NCBI RefSeq assembly: GCF_002218085.1
Contig: NZ_BDUC01000003.1
Span: 593,666-657,665 of the forward strand
DNA: 64,000 nucleotides
Source of the DNA: Tolypothrix sp. NIES-4075
GTDB taxonomy: Bacteria; Cyanobacteriota; Cyanobacteriia; Cyanobacteriales; Nostocaceae
Direction: 5' to 3'
This document shows positions 35,068-43,979 of this stretch, one piece after another. Position numbers and translations under genes: made by a program. Position 1 is the first letter of the stretch, and every line of letters starts with the position of its first letter. The notes under the pieces were generated by a model. It made no database searches, had not been told where the DNA came from, and was given only the letters and a program-made list of their open reading frames with translations.

Positions 35068-36147
35068 CTAGGCTTTACTTTTAGCCTTAACTTGATCAAA
35101 AATTGCGCCATCCCCAAAGAATTTTTTCTGAATAATATCCCAGCCGCCTAAATCTTGAGCGGTAAATAAAGTTTCGATTTTGGGATACTGTGATGCGACT
35201 TCTTGGCTAACGGTAGGATTGACAGGACGATATCTTAAAAGCGCAAATTCGCGTTGGGCTTCTGTTGAATAAAGATAATCAACAAATGCTTGTGCAACTT
35301 CTCTTGTATTATGTTTATCGACATTTTTATCAACTACCACTACTGGGTTATCGATGGAAATATTTACAGGTGGTACAACATAAGGTAATTTCAATCCATT
35401 TGTTTCCGCTAAAATTATTTCATTTTCGTAGTTAACTAAGACATCCCCTTCATTTCTTTGGAAAAATAAATCGCTAGCTTCACGCGCATCTTTTGTCAAA
35501 AACGGAGCATTTTTATAAACTTTGGTAATGTAATCTAATGCTGTTGCTTCGTCACCTCCGGCTTGAGTCACCGAACCCCAAAAAGCTAAAAATTGCCAAA
35601 TAGCGATCCCAGAAGTTTTCGGATCGGCAGCAATTACTTTCACCCCATCTTTTGCTAAGTCTGCCCAAGTATTGATACCTTTGGGATTGCCTTCGCGGGT
35701 CACAATTGCCGCTACCGATCTACTAACAATACCGTTTCTTGGCGCTCTGTTTTCCCAATTTGATTTAATCAGTCCTGCTTGTTGGATTTTATTCACATCT
35801 AAGGGAAGCGCTAGGTGTACTATGTCTGCTTCTTGCAAACCCCCGATAACAGCAGCAGCCTGAGCGCCAGAACCACCATAATTAGTATCAAAAGTTACGT
35901 TTTGGTTATGTTCTTTCTTCCATTTCTGAATAAATTTTGGGATTATTTGGTCGTGAGCAGCTTTTGTAACAGAAAAGGAAACCAGCCGCAGTTTAATATC
36001 AGATTTAGAAGCTGAAGCATTTCCACAGGCACTTATTGCCGTGCTTAAAATCAAACCTACGGCAAATAGACACAGAAAACTCTGAACACGCCTATTTGAC
36101 CAGCTTTTTGTAATTCGTTTAGATAATATCAAGTGCAAACCTTTCAT
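35068..36147 (-). CDS. sbpA: Sulfate-type ABC substrate-binding lipoprotein
   Basis: About 359 residues from the chosen start, MKGLHLILSKRITKSW. It has a hydrophobic signal ending ISACG and the sulfate-binding family motifs LRLVSFSVTKAAHDQIIPKF, SYGGSGAQ equivalent NYGGSGAQAAAV, EADIVHLAL, TWADLAKDGVKVIAADPKTS and GDVLVNYENE. The frame stays open to 36300, but that extension crosses a dispersed repeat at about 36172-36204, so starts at 36147 or 36162 are more credible. It binds sulfate or thiosulfate (possibly another oxyanion) in the periplasm. No cysTWA permease/ATPase genes are adjacent; instead pstSCAB follows directly, an odd pairing. Confidence 0.9.
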   Translation of the reverse strand: MKGLHLILSKRITKSWSNRRVQSFLCLFAVGLILSTAISACGNASASKSDIKLRLVSFSVTKAAHDQIIPKFIQKWKKEHNQNVTFDTNYGGSGAQAAAVIGGLQEADIVHLALPLDVNKIQQAGLIKSNWENRAPRNGIVSRSVAAIVTREGNPKGINTWADLAKDGVKVIAADPKTSGIAIWQFLAFWGSVTQAGGDEATALDYITKVYKNAPFLTKDAREASDLFFQRNEGDVLVNYENEIILAETNGLKLPYVVPPVNISIDNPVVVVDKNVDKHNTREVAQAFVDYLYSTEAQREFALLRYRPVNPTVSQEVASQYPKIETLFTAQDLGGWDIIQKKFFGDGAIFDQVKAKSKA

Positions 36148-36351
36148 TAAATAAGTCTGCATTTGCGCGTTCACGTTGGCGCAGCCTCTCGTAGAGAAGT
36201 GTCTCCAAAGGAGAATCGCTTTAGCTACTGATTCTCTCAATTGCCATCTGCTCATAATACACCTTATAATATACGGCACCTTGAGCGAATTACCGTACAA
36301 TGTAAGTATAATAGAGTTTAAACACTAATAAAGCAAGAGTCTGATCTATAG

Positions 36352-36377
36352 TTAACTTTATATTTAACTTTTCTTAA
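36352..36377 (-). promoter_or_regulatory. Weak candidate Pho box upstream of the sbpA-pst cluster
   Basis: Three TTAA cores at 36352, 36364 and 36374 are spaced 12 and 10 bp. Cyanobacterial Pho boxes are tandem 8-bp CTTAACCT-like repeats with an 11-bp period, so the spacing is off and the flanks only partly fit. Position about 50-75 bp before the longest possible reading frame suits phosphate control of the cluster. Confidence 0.25.
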
Positions 36378-36483
36378 TATAAAGCTTGAGTTTAGTCATA
36401 TCGAACAGTTTTTCTATTCTCAAAAGACTTAAAAGATAATACATAAGATAGAAGCGCGAATTAATGAATCCTGTTCAATGATA

Positions 36484-38760
36484 TTACTTCCCACTTATTT
36501 TCTTGAGAACTGACATATCCTTGATGCGCCAGCTATTATCTACACGAACCAAATTATATCTAACACGAACTTTTTCGTTATAAGACTTTTGCTGATTAAT
36601 TTGCCCATTATCATAAAACTCTGCTAACTCAGTTACCGTAGCGTCTACCGTCGCATTATTTTGGTCAGTTTCAGTTGTCTTTACAGATTCGACTTTTACT
36701 GTGTGGGTGTATTTGCGATAGCGGTTTTCAATCTTTTCTTGTTGAACAATTGCCTTCCATTTAGATAAAGTTGAACCGATTAAAATCTGTTCTAAACTAC
36801 TAATGTCGTGGTTGACTCCCAAAGCTGCGGCTTTAGTAGTTAGCCAACTTTGAACAACTTCCTGTGCCGTGGTTTCTGTCAACAGTCCTGGTGGTGACTG
36901 CGGCTTGCTATTTGGGTCAGGAATCGCTATTGGTGGTTCATTAAGTTGCACAGACAACTGTTCGCCTTTTAAAGATGGTGCAGGGGAGAACAGATTTTTC
37001 AATAATCCCAAAGACGTGGTGAGCAAAAACCACAAAACTACAATACCAGCAAAAGAGCCAAATATCATCCACACTAGCCGCGTTTTTCCTATCTTAATGT
37101 TAGGACTTTGCTGTGATTGAGAATGAGCTTTTCGCCTTCTTCGCTTATTCGTTTGAACAGGTGCATTAGCTTTAGCCGAACCATTCAAATTATGATTTGT
37201 TCTAGAAGCGATAAGTTCACCACTCGCAACCTGTGCCACTCTATTTTGTTCTGGTGGATTAATAAATGTAGATGTTGTAAAGCTGGGTGATGAGTAGTTT
37301 GAATCAACTGATTTTACTTTAGTTGGTGTTTCTAAAACTTCCCCGTTCTCTGTTGTGCTGGAGTGACGATAACTCGCAGTTGAATTACTACGGTGGGGAT
37401 AAGTATTTGTTTGTGTTTGAAAAGAAAACTGCCGATTAGTTACAGTTTCATTGCTTTTTTGTGCATCTGTTGGCAAACCTTCTAAATAAGCTTGCACCTG
37501 TTCATCGGCAAAGTATTCTTTTAGAGAAGCTTGGTTATTTACCAAATCTCGAAAGTGAGGAAACACTTCGTTATGCAACCAACGTTCTCCATACAAGCAC
37601 AGTCCCGGCAGCATGTCAGGAGAGTCTTGAGATTTTTCCCGAATAAAAGCTAGAGCTTCGTATTCTTGACTAAGTTCTAAAGAACGAGTTGCGAGTTCTG
37701 TTTGCCCCAAAAGTAAAGCACATAAAGACTGTTCTAAATGTACATCCTGACGCTTGCCCAGACGTGTCAGCATTTGCCTTGCTTGACGAATTAAAGCAGG
37801 TTGACGTTGAGCAAATCCCCTTGCTATCAAGGCATACACAGCCAAATATGTGGCAACTGCCGAGGGACGTTTACTTTCAGCTTCAAATATTTTCTGTTGT
37901 TCTGCGGCTGTTAAGTGGTAGCGTAGTTGCTGGATAAATCGCAAAAAGTCATCTATATTTAAACCCGATTGGTCATTGCCAGTACCATCAATTCCCCCGC
38001 GCTCTTCTAAAACGTTTTGCAATAATTCCAAGCCTTGTCGTCGTTCGGCGGTTTTTTCTTGAGGTAGTGCGAGTAATTCTAGAATTCGATATGGTCGTAA
38101 TTTACAAAGGTCTGCTTGAATTTCGGCTCGCACGCTGGGAAATAAATTTTCCTTAATTAACAAATCTTGACCTGTTTCTAAGGAAAGTGCTGCGTTTTCA
38201 TAATGACCTTGCTGCCATTCTTCACGACCGAGTTCTAAACAGGCAAGGGCAACGGTAAGAATAATATCTGGACGTTCTGGACGTTCATAATATTCTTCGT
38301 TGGTCAGACTATTGACACTTGCGCCACTTACTGCACCATTTTTATTAACGAGGTAAGGACGACCTAATTTGACTACAAGTTCGTATTCTCCAAGCTCTTG
38401 CAGAATTAGTAAAGCACCAACTAATTCATCTTGGGAAATGTCAATGCCCAGACTTTTAGCTTCGGTAGTACCGTTGTTCTCAAAAGAGCGATTTTCGACT
38501 GCTACTGCACTAGTTGTCGTGCTTCCTTCCGGGTCGTAGACGTTTGCCAGATAAAGCTGGTCGTAGCTGCTACGTTCTTTGGGATTTGATAATACCACGA
38601 TCGCTTCTTCTAAAAGTTGTTTTCTGGAAGTGATTGCACTTGAGGAATACTCACGTCGCGGTAGTTGGACAATGCGATCGCTGTATGCTTGCCGCAATTG
38701 TTCATCACTTGCTGCCAACGGTAGTCCTAAAATTCGGTAGTAATCTAGCGGAATTCGCAC
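36484..38760 (-). CDS. ftn2: Cell division protein Ftn2/ZipN (ARC6 homologue)
   Basis: A 758-residue protein. N-terminal DnaJ-like domain (about 4-68: PLDYYRILGLPLAASDEQLR ... SNPKERSSYDQLY) lacking an HPD tripeptide. A long helical region with ARC6-specific QDELVGALLILQELGEYELV follows, then a Ser/Thr-rich linker (about 440-550). One transmembrane helix lies near 560-585. The C-terminal IMS/DUF4101 domain (about 640-755) contains VQSWLTTKAAALG and WRIKDMSVLKK. It anchors FtsZ at the inner membrane and recruits divisome partners. Length and domain order match cyanobacterial ZipN/Ftn2. Stands alone, upstream of the sulfate-binding gene on the same strand. Confidence 0.95.
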   Translation of the reverse strand: MRIPLDYYRILGLPLAASDEQLRQAYSDRIVQLPRREYSSSAITSRKQLLEEAIVVLSNPKERSSYDQLYLANVYDPEGSTTTSAVAVENRSFENNGTTEAKSLGIDISQDELVGALLILQELGEYELVVKLGRPYLVNKNGAVSGASVNSLTNEEYYERPERPDIILTVALACLELGREEWQQGHYENAALSLETGQDLLIKENLFPSVRAEIQADLCKLRPYRILELLALPQEKTAERRQGLELLQNVLEERGGIDGTGNDQSGLNIDDFLRFIQQLRYHLTAAEQQKIFEAESKRPSAVATYLAVYALIARGFAQRQPALIRQARQMLTRLGKRQDVHLEQSLCALLLGQTELATRSLELSQEYEALAFIREKSQDSPDMLPGLCLYGERWLHNEVFPHFRDLVNNQASLKEYFADEQVQAYLEGLPTDAQKSNETVTNRQFSFQTQTNTYPHRSNSTASYRHSSTTENGEVLETPTKVKSVDSNYSSPSFTTSTFINPPEQNRVAQVASGELIASRTNHNLNGSAKANAPVQTNKRRRRKAHSQSQQSPNIKIGKTRLVWMIFGSFAGIVVLWFLLTTSLGLLKNLFSPAPSLKGEQLSVQLNEPPIAIPDPNSKPQSPPGLLTETTAQEVVQSWLTTKAAALGVNHDISSLEQILIGSTLSKWKAIVQQEKIENRYRKYTHTVKVESVKTTETDQNNATVDATVTELAEFYDNGQINQQKSYNEKVRVRYNLVRVDNSWRIKDMSVLKKISGK

Positions 38761-39530
38761 GGCTTACTTCCCCTGTTGCATGATCAACATCATTCATTTC
38801 GAGCATTCCCGGCATTACCTTTACCGTGCCACAACATTAACTTGTTCAGTTCACACTTTCATACTGTGCGGATTGCCACAATTTGATTTGTGTCTTGTGT
38901 GAAAATAAATTTGTATACTACTTATTAATCTTTTGCCTTATTGCTGCTAAGTTATTAAATTTTTCCGGTTTAATCGATTTGTCATCAATTTTAGACATCA
39001 AACAATACTACAACATGGCGTAGTGCCATAAATCTTCTGCTCGCAGGAGTATAAATTTAACTATCTTTGTGATAGCGATAGTTTGTATTCCTGCAAACAA
39101 TGTGAAGGAACTTTCGCCGGTAGTCAAAACAGACAAGCACCGCTAGATAAATTTCATCTTGATAACAAGCGTAGCGTATTTTATCATGACTCTGTTGTAA
39201 ATACAACTATTTACATAAGTATATAAATTGCCGCCACCAATTTCTCTAAATTGTTAATCGATATGCAGAAATCTTTATATTCTGACTGATAATCTATAAG
39301 GGTAAGTGGTGAAAAGTCCAAACTGCGGAAGTTCCGCAGATGGTAACTTCCAAGGAGCAGTGAAAATTAAAAATCAAATTAAAAACTATTTACTTTTTAG
39401 CAGCCATTGAGAGTGAATTTTTGACTTATTAACTCCTAACAACGTTATCTTTGTACAAGCTTACGCCGAATGTGAGCAACTTATCTAACATAGTAACTTT
39501 AAGTTTTACCACAGGGATACTAACAAAATA
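38761..39530. other. Spacer between divergent ftn2 and pdhA
   Basis: This 770-bp gap must hold promoters for both genes. The only clear structure is the palindrome CTGCGGAA-G-TTCCGCAG (39323-39339). No small gene or RNA is recognised. Confidence 0.5.
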
Positions 39531-40565
39531 ATGGTTCAAGAACGCACATTACCCACATTTACAGCGGCATCCGCGCAGATTACCAAAGAAGTTGGGTTAC
39601 GGTTGTACGAAGATATGGTTTTAGGGCGCGTCTTTGAAGATAAGTGCGCCGAGATGTACTATAGAGGCAAAATGTTTGGTTTTGTTCATCTGTACAACGG
39701 TCAAGAAGCGGTTTCCACTGGTGTTATCCAAGCGATGCGACCGGGTGAAGATTACGTTTGTAGTACTTACCGCGACCACGTTCATGCTTTGAGTGCGGGA
39801 GTACCAGCAAAAGAGGTAATGGCGGAATTATTTGGTAAAGCCACCGGTTGTAGTAAAGGACGCGGTGGTTCGATGCACATGTTTTCTGCGGAACATCGTT
39901 TGCTGGGTGGTTATGCTTTCGTGGCTGAGGGTATTCCGGTAGCAGCGGGAGCGGCTTTTCAGAGTAAATATCGGCGCGAAGTATTGGGAGATGAAAGCGC
40001 AGACCAAGTAACAGCTTGCTTTTTTGGTGATGGTGCGGCAAATAACGGTCAGTTTTTCGAGACATTGAATATGGCGGCTTTATGGAAACTGCCGATTCTT
40101 TTTGTGGTAGAAAATAATAAGTGGGCGATCGGTATGGCTCACGATCGCGCAACTTCCCAACCAGAGATTTACAAAAAAGCCAGTGTATTCAACATGGTGG
40201 GCGTGGAAGTAGACGGTATGGATGTACTAGCCGTGCGAGCAGTAGCCGAAGAAGCTGTTGCCCGCGCTCGTGCTGGTGAAGGTCCGACATTAATTGAAGC
40301 TTTAACTTACCGTTTCCGGGGTCACTCATTGGCTGACCCAGATGAAATGCGATCGCAAGCTGAAAAAGAATTTTGGTTTGCTCGTGACCCCATTAAGAAG
40401 CTAGCTAATCATTTAGTAGAGCAAAATCTAGCCTCTGCCGAAGAACTCAAAGCAATCGATCGCAAAATCACAGAAAGAATTGCCGAAGCCGTGAAATTTG
40501 CCGAAAGCAGTCCCGAACCCGATAGCAGCGAATTATATCGCTTTGTCTTTGCTGAAGACGAGTAA
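39531..40565 (+). CDS. pdhA: Pyruvate dehydrogenase E1 component, alpha subunit
   Basis: A 344-residue thiamine-diphosphate enzyme. The TPP motif GDGAANNGQFFETLNMAALW continues with KLPILFVVENN. Substrate-side marks are YRGKMFGFVHLYNGQEAVS, STYRDHVHAL and GRGGSMHMF. The RFRGHSLADPDEMRS segment corresponds to the phosphorylation-loop region of E1-alpha. With PdhB, E2 and E3 (not in the window) it oxidatively decarboxylates pyruvate to acetyl-CoA, feeding fatty-acid and isoprenoid synthesis. Single-gene placement is usual in cyanobacteria. Ends in a low-complexity repeat region. Confidence 0.97.
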   Translation: MVQERTLPTFTAASAQITKEVGLRLYEDMVLGRVFEDKCAEMYYRGKMFGFVHLYNGQEAVSTGVIQAMRPGEDYVCSTYRDHVHALSAGVPAKEVMAELFGKATGCSKGRGGSMHMFSAEHRLLGGYAFVAEGIPVAAGAAFQSKYRREVLGDESADQVTACFFGDGAANNGQFFETLNMAALWKLPILFVVENNKWAIGMAHDRATSQPEIYKKASVFNMVGVEVDGMDVLAVRAVAEEAVARARAGEGPTLIEALTYRFRGHSLADPDEMRSQAEKEFWFARDPIKKLANHLVEQNLASAEELKAIDRKITERIAEAVKFAESSPEPDSSELYRFVFAEDE

Positions 40566-40675
40566 AAGGGAATTGGTAATGGGTAATGGGTAATGGGGAA
40601 TTGGTAATGGGTAATGGGTAATAGGTAATTCCCCCTTGTCTTCCTTGTCCCCCCATCTCCCCATCCCCCCATCTG
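40566..40675. repeat. GGGTAATGGG repeat followed by C-rich tract
   Basis: GGGTAATGGGTAATGGGGAA-type units (to 40630), then a cytosine-run tract CCCCCATCTCCCCATCCCCC (40631-40672). On the minus strand the latter has four or more G runs and could form a quadruplex. Lies between pdhA and the convergent Uma2-like gene. Confidence 0.7.
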
Positions 40676-40677
40676 CC

Positions 40678-41433
40678 CTACACCTCATCCGGGTTAATAC
40701 CTAATTCTCTTAAACGCGCTGCCAAGCGATCGGCTCTTTGACGCTCTTGCTCGGCTCTTCGACGCTCTTGCAGCGCTTCTTCTTGTGATGTTGATATCCA
40801 ATTTCCCTTAGCATCATACCAACGCAACCAGAGCCGCTCAATGCCTTGATAAGTACCTTGCCACAGTCCTAAACCTAGTTTTAAAGTTGGCATCCAAATC
40901 CGTCTTTCCTCTAGGTTCATTTCTAAATAACGGTCTGCCTGAAGCATAAAGGCTCTCAGCCTATCTGTGTAGCGGTCAAAGACGATGTAATAAGGAACAC
41001 GTAGAATTTGCTCATAGACTTGCCATTTGGTCGGTGGTTCATCTACAGTACGTAAAGTTTGCCCCAAATCTTCTTTTTCCGTACCAGGGGAAAGTAACTC
41101 AACTACCACAAAGGGACTTATGCCCTCTTGCCAAATTACATAACTTAAGCGTAAATCTTTATCTTCATATAATCTGGAGTTCCCAACTACTCCAAACCAG
41201 TCAGGACGCTTGTACCACAAAGGATGACGAATATCATAATAAAGATTTAAATCGCTGGCGACGAATACCTCATCTGGTCGATAATTAGGCGGATGAAAGG
41301 TATCGTCTAAAAGACGCGGTTGCCAAATATGAAACTGGTCGGGCAAACCTGGCTCCTTTGGATCTTCACTTGGAAGATCATACATCGTTGGTAGAACTTC
41401 TTTTGGAGGAAGTGGAGGGTCTACTTGGTACAT
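40678..41433 (-). CDS. Uma2 family (DUF820) endonuclease-like protein
   Basis: About 251 residues from the ATG at 41433; a TTG three codons upstream is possible. The PD-(D/E)XK nuclease-like core appears as YRPDEVFVASDLNLYYDI, then KRPDWFGVVGNSRL and PFVVVELLSPGTEKEDLG. The acidic residue of VVELLSPGT is the family hallmark. A WQVYEQILRVPYYIVFDR segment follows. The C-terminus is a charged coiled-coil tail (ALQERRRAEQERQRADRLAA). Such genes occur in dozens of copies in filamentous cyanobacteria. Their role is unknown, and nuclease activity is inferred from fold only. Confidence 0.88.
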   Translation of the reverse strand: MYQVDPPLPPKEVLPTMYDLPSEDPKEPGLPDQFHIWQPRLLDDTFHPPNYRPDEVFVASDLNLYYDIRHPLWYKRPDWFGVVGNSRLYEDKDLRLSYVIWQEGISPFVVVELLSPGTEKEDLGQTLRTVDEPPTKWQVYEQILRVPYYIVFDRYTDRLRAFMLQADRYLEMNLEERRIWMPTLKLGLGLWQGTYQGIERLWLRWYDAKGNWISTSQEEALQERRRAEQERQRADRLAARLRELGINPDEV

Positions 41434-41521
41434 AATAAGCAACAGAGATGACCAATTAGCTATAGCTTAACTGATAGTAGACCACTGTTCGACTTGACTA
41501 ATCACTACATAAAGGAAAGCA

Positions 41522-42391
41522 ATGTTTGCGATCGCACTTCAAGAACAACAATATAAAACCTACGTCCTCACGGATGAAACCACTAATTCTCAGTTAGAGG
41601 TTGTACCGGAACGCGGTGGTATCATCACTAAATGGCGCGTCAACGGTCAAGAAATTTTTTACCTGGATGCGGAACGCTTTACTAATCCAGAATTGAGCGT
41701 TAGAGGTGGAAATCCGATTTTATTTCCGATCTGCGGCAACTTACCGGATAATACTTACACTTTTCAAGGTAAAGAGTATAGTCTAAAACAACACGGTTTT
41801 GCGCGAGATTTACCTTGGGATGTTACCAATCAAGTAACCCAAGATAAAGCTAGCCTGACCGTAGTTCTCAATAGCAACGAGCAAACAAGAGCGGTTTATC
41901 CTTTTGACTTTGAACTGGCTTTTACCTACCAGATGCAAGGTAATACTTTAGAAGTTCAGCAGAATTATACAAATAAATCATCTTCACCGATGCCTTTTTC
42001 TTTTGGGTTTCATCCGTACTTTGCGATAAGTGATAAAACTCAGCTAGAATTTGAAATTCCTAGTAGAGAGTATCAAGACCAGAAAACCAAGGAAATACAC
42101 TCTTTTAACGGTAATTTTGACTTCAACCGCGATGAAATTGACGTTGCTTTTAAACAGCTAACGAGTCAATCTGCTAGTGTGACAGACCGCAGCCGAAAGT
42201 TAAAACTTACTCTAGATTACGATGATGCTTTTCCGATTTTGGTTTTTTGGACGTTGAAAGGCAAAGATTTCTACTGTCTGGAGCCGTGGAGCGCTGCTCG
42301 AAACTCTATCAATACTGGCGAACACCTGACTATACTTGAACCTGGAGCTAGTTATTCTGCATCGATCAAGTTGACAGCAAATTTTTTCTAA
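41522..42391 (+). CDS. Aldose 1-epimerase family (mutarotase-like) protein
   Basis: A 289-residue galactose-mutarotase superfamily beta-sandwich. Recognisable are VVPERGGIITKWRVNGQEI, GGNPILFPICGNLPD, KQHGFARDLPWDV (first active-site His) and PFSFGFHPYFAI (second His). FYCLEPWSAARNSINTGEHL and TILEPGAS follow near the end, with the catalytic Glu. The family interconverts alpha and beta anomers of free or phosphorylated sugars. Similarity to the glucose-6-phosphate 1-epimerase branch is plausible, but substrate is not resolved. Stands alone, upstream of tRNA-Lys. Confidence 0.87.
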   Translation: MFAIALQEQQYKTYVLTDETTNSQLEVVPERGGIITKWRVNGQEIFYLDAERFTNPELSVRGGNPILFPICGNLPDNTYTFQGKEYSLKQHGFARDLPWDVTNQVTQDKASLTVVLNSNEQTRAVYPFDFELAFTYQMQGNTLEVQQNYTNKSSSPMPFSFGFHPYFAISDKTQLEFEIPSREYQDQKTKEIHSFNGNFDFNRDEIDVAFKQLTSQSASVTDRSRKLKLTLDYDDAFPILVFWTLKGKDFYCLEPWSAARNSINTGEHLTILEPGASYSASIKLTANFF

Positions 42392-42454
42392 ACCCCTTTA
42401 CAAAACTATAGATAGATGTGGTAGAATGACAAAGTTGCGAGTTTAAAACTCAAC

Positions 42455-42526
42455 GGGTCGCTAACTCAACGGTAGAGTACTCGGCTTTTAACCGATTAGT
42501 TCCGGGTTCGAATCCCGGGCGACCCA
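42455..42526 (+). tRNA. tRNA-Lys (anticodon UUU)
   Basis: A 72-nt tRNA. Acceptor arms GGGTCGC (42455-42461) and GCGACCC (42519-42525), discriminator A. D arm ACTC-AACGGTA-GAGT. Anticodon stem-loop CTCGG-CTTTTAA-CCGAT puts TTT at the anticodon, with a mismatch at the top pair. T arm CCGGG-TTCGAAT-CCCGG. It strongly recalls the plastid trnK(UUU) sequence. CCA not encoded. Confidence 0.97.
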
Positions 42527-42813
42527 TATTAAAAGAATAATTCACGGATTTTGAGTAACTTGCGTGCGATCGCTCGTATGTTGCCTTTGGGGTTGGGCAA
42601 TTGTTGTAACGTTACGCGATCGCTTTGATTGTTTATAGTTGACTTCTTGCAGTCACCAGTCCCTTATAATCAGGCTTGAAGGTGGTAAAGTTTTTCAGCA
42701 TTAGCACCCGACACTAGTTATAATTTCCTAATAAGTTGAAAAAATTAAGATTAGCGTAATAATTGCGCTTGTCTCAAACCGACTAGCTGACTACCACATT
42801 AGGAGGACTATCT

Positions 42814-43893
42814 ATGGCGCTCGTACCAATGCGGCTGCTGTTGGATCACGCGGCTGAAAACGGTTACGGCATCCCGGCGTATAACGTGAACAACATGGAG
42901 CAGATTCAGGCAATCATGAAGGCTGCTCTAGAGACAGATAGCCCCGTGATTTTACAAGCTTCTCGTGGCGCTCGTTCTTATGCTGGGGAAAATTTCTTAC
43001 GCCACTTGATTTTGGCTGCGGTAGAAACCTATCCTCAAATTCCCATTACCATGCACCAAGATCATGGTAACAGCCCTGCAACTTGCTATTCGGCGATTCG
43101 TAACGGCTTCACCAGCGTGATGATGGACGGTTCGCTGGAAGAAGATGCTAAATCACCAGCAAGCTATGAGTACAATGTCAACGTCACCCGCGAAGTAGTG
43201 AAAGTAGCTCACGCTGTCGGCGCCAGCGTTGAAGGTGAACTCGGTTGCTTGGGTTCTCTCGAATCTGGTATGGGTGAAGCTGAAGATGGTCACGGTTTCG
43301 AGGGTAAACTCGACCGAGATCAACTTTTAACTGACCCCGACCAAGCAGTTGACTTTGTAGAGCAAACTCAAGTAGATGCTTTGGCTGTTGCGATTGGTAC
43401 TAGCCACGGTGCTTACAAGTTTACCCGCAAGCCGACCGGAGAAATTTTAGCAATCAGCCGCATCGAAGAAATTCACAGCCGTTTACCTAACACTCACTTG
43501 GTAATGCACGGTTCTTCTTCGGTTCCCGAAGATTTGCTCGCTATCATTAACCAGTATGGCGGTGCAATTCCAGAAACTTACGGTGTACCTGTGGAAGAAA
43601 TCCAAAAAGGTATCAAGTGCGGTGTACGTAAGGTAAACATCGATACTGATAACCGTTTGGCGATTACTGCTGCTGTGCGTGAGGCTTTGGCTGCAAATCC
43701 GAAGGAATTTGACCCCCGTCACTTCCTCAAGCCTTCGATTAAGTATATGCAGAAGGTTTGTGCTGAACGCTATCAGCAATTTGGTACTAGTGGTAACGCT
43801 AGCAAGATTAAGCAAATCTCTTTGGATGACTTTGCTGCTAAGTATGCTAAGGGCGAACTTAACGCTGTTACCAAGGCTACTGCTAAGGTTTAA
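42814..43893 (+). CDS. fbaA: Fructose-bisphosphate aldolase, class II
   Basis: A 359-residue zinc aldolase of the class IIB, Calvin-cycle type. Motifs: YGIPAYNVNNMEQIQAIM, metal-site ITMHQDHGNSP, VEGELGCLGSLESG, IGTSHGAYKF and HLVMHGSSSVPEDL. The VRKVNIDTDNRLAITAAVRE stretch binds the phosphate end of substrate. It interconverts fructose-1,6-bisphosphate (and probably sedoheptulose-1,7-bisphosphate) with triose phosphates in glycolysis and carbon fixation. AGGAGG at 42801-42806 is an excellent ribosome site. Frequent C-ending, strongly biased codons fit high expression. Confidence 0.97.
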   Translation: MALVPMRLLLDHAAENGYGIPAYNVNNMEQIQAIMKAALETDSPVILQASRGARSYAGENFLRHLILAAVETYPQIPITMHQDHGNSPATCYSAIRNGFTSVMMDGSLEEDAKSPASYEYNVNVTREVVKVAHAVGASVEGELGCLGSLESGMGEAEDGHGFEGKLDRDQLLTDPDQAVDFVEQTQVDALAVAIGTSHGAYKFTRKPTGEILAISRIEEIHSRLPNTHLVMHGSSSVPEDLLAIINQYGGAIPETYGVPVEEIQKGIKCGVRKVNIDTDNRLAITAAVREALAANPKEFDPRHFLKPSIKYMQKVCAERYQQFGTSGNASKIKQISLDDFAAKYAKGELNAVTKATAKV

Positions 43894-43901
43894 GGTGAGA
43901 T

Positions 43902-43923
43902 GAGCGCTTTAGCGCTCACTACG
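43902..43923. repeat. Half REPIN element
   Basis: GAGCGCTTTAGCGCTCACTAC, one hairpin with the CTAC end only, nine bases after the aldolase stop. Same family as 7992-8118. Confidence 0.7.
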
Positions 43924-43946
43924 GGTTTTTCATATTAAGATTATTT

Positions 43947-43978
43947 AACCGGGTAGTATTTCAACCCGGTTTTTTTGC
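43947..43978. terminator. Rho-independent terminator of the aldolase gene
   Basis: Stem AACCGGGT (43947-43954) and ACCCGGTT (43964-43971), 9-nt loop, then a seven-T run. It lies between convergent genes and could also slow transcription of the cupredoxin gene from the other side. Confidence 0.88.
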
Positions 43979-43979
43979 G

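Noticed and set aside
40409..40672. Minus-strand frames after pdhA with LPITHYQFPITHYPLPIP repeats
   Set aside because: Translation of the GGGTAATGGG low-complexity repeat.
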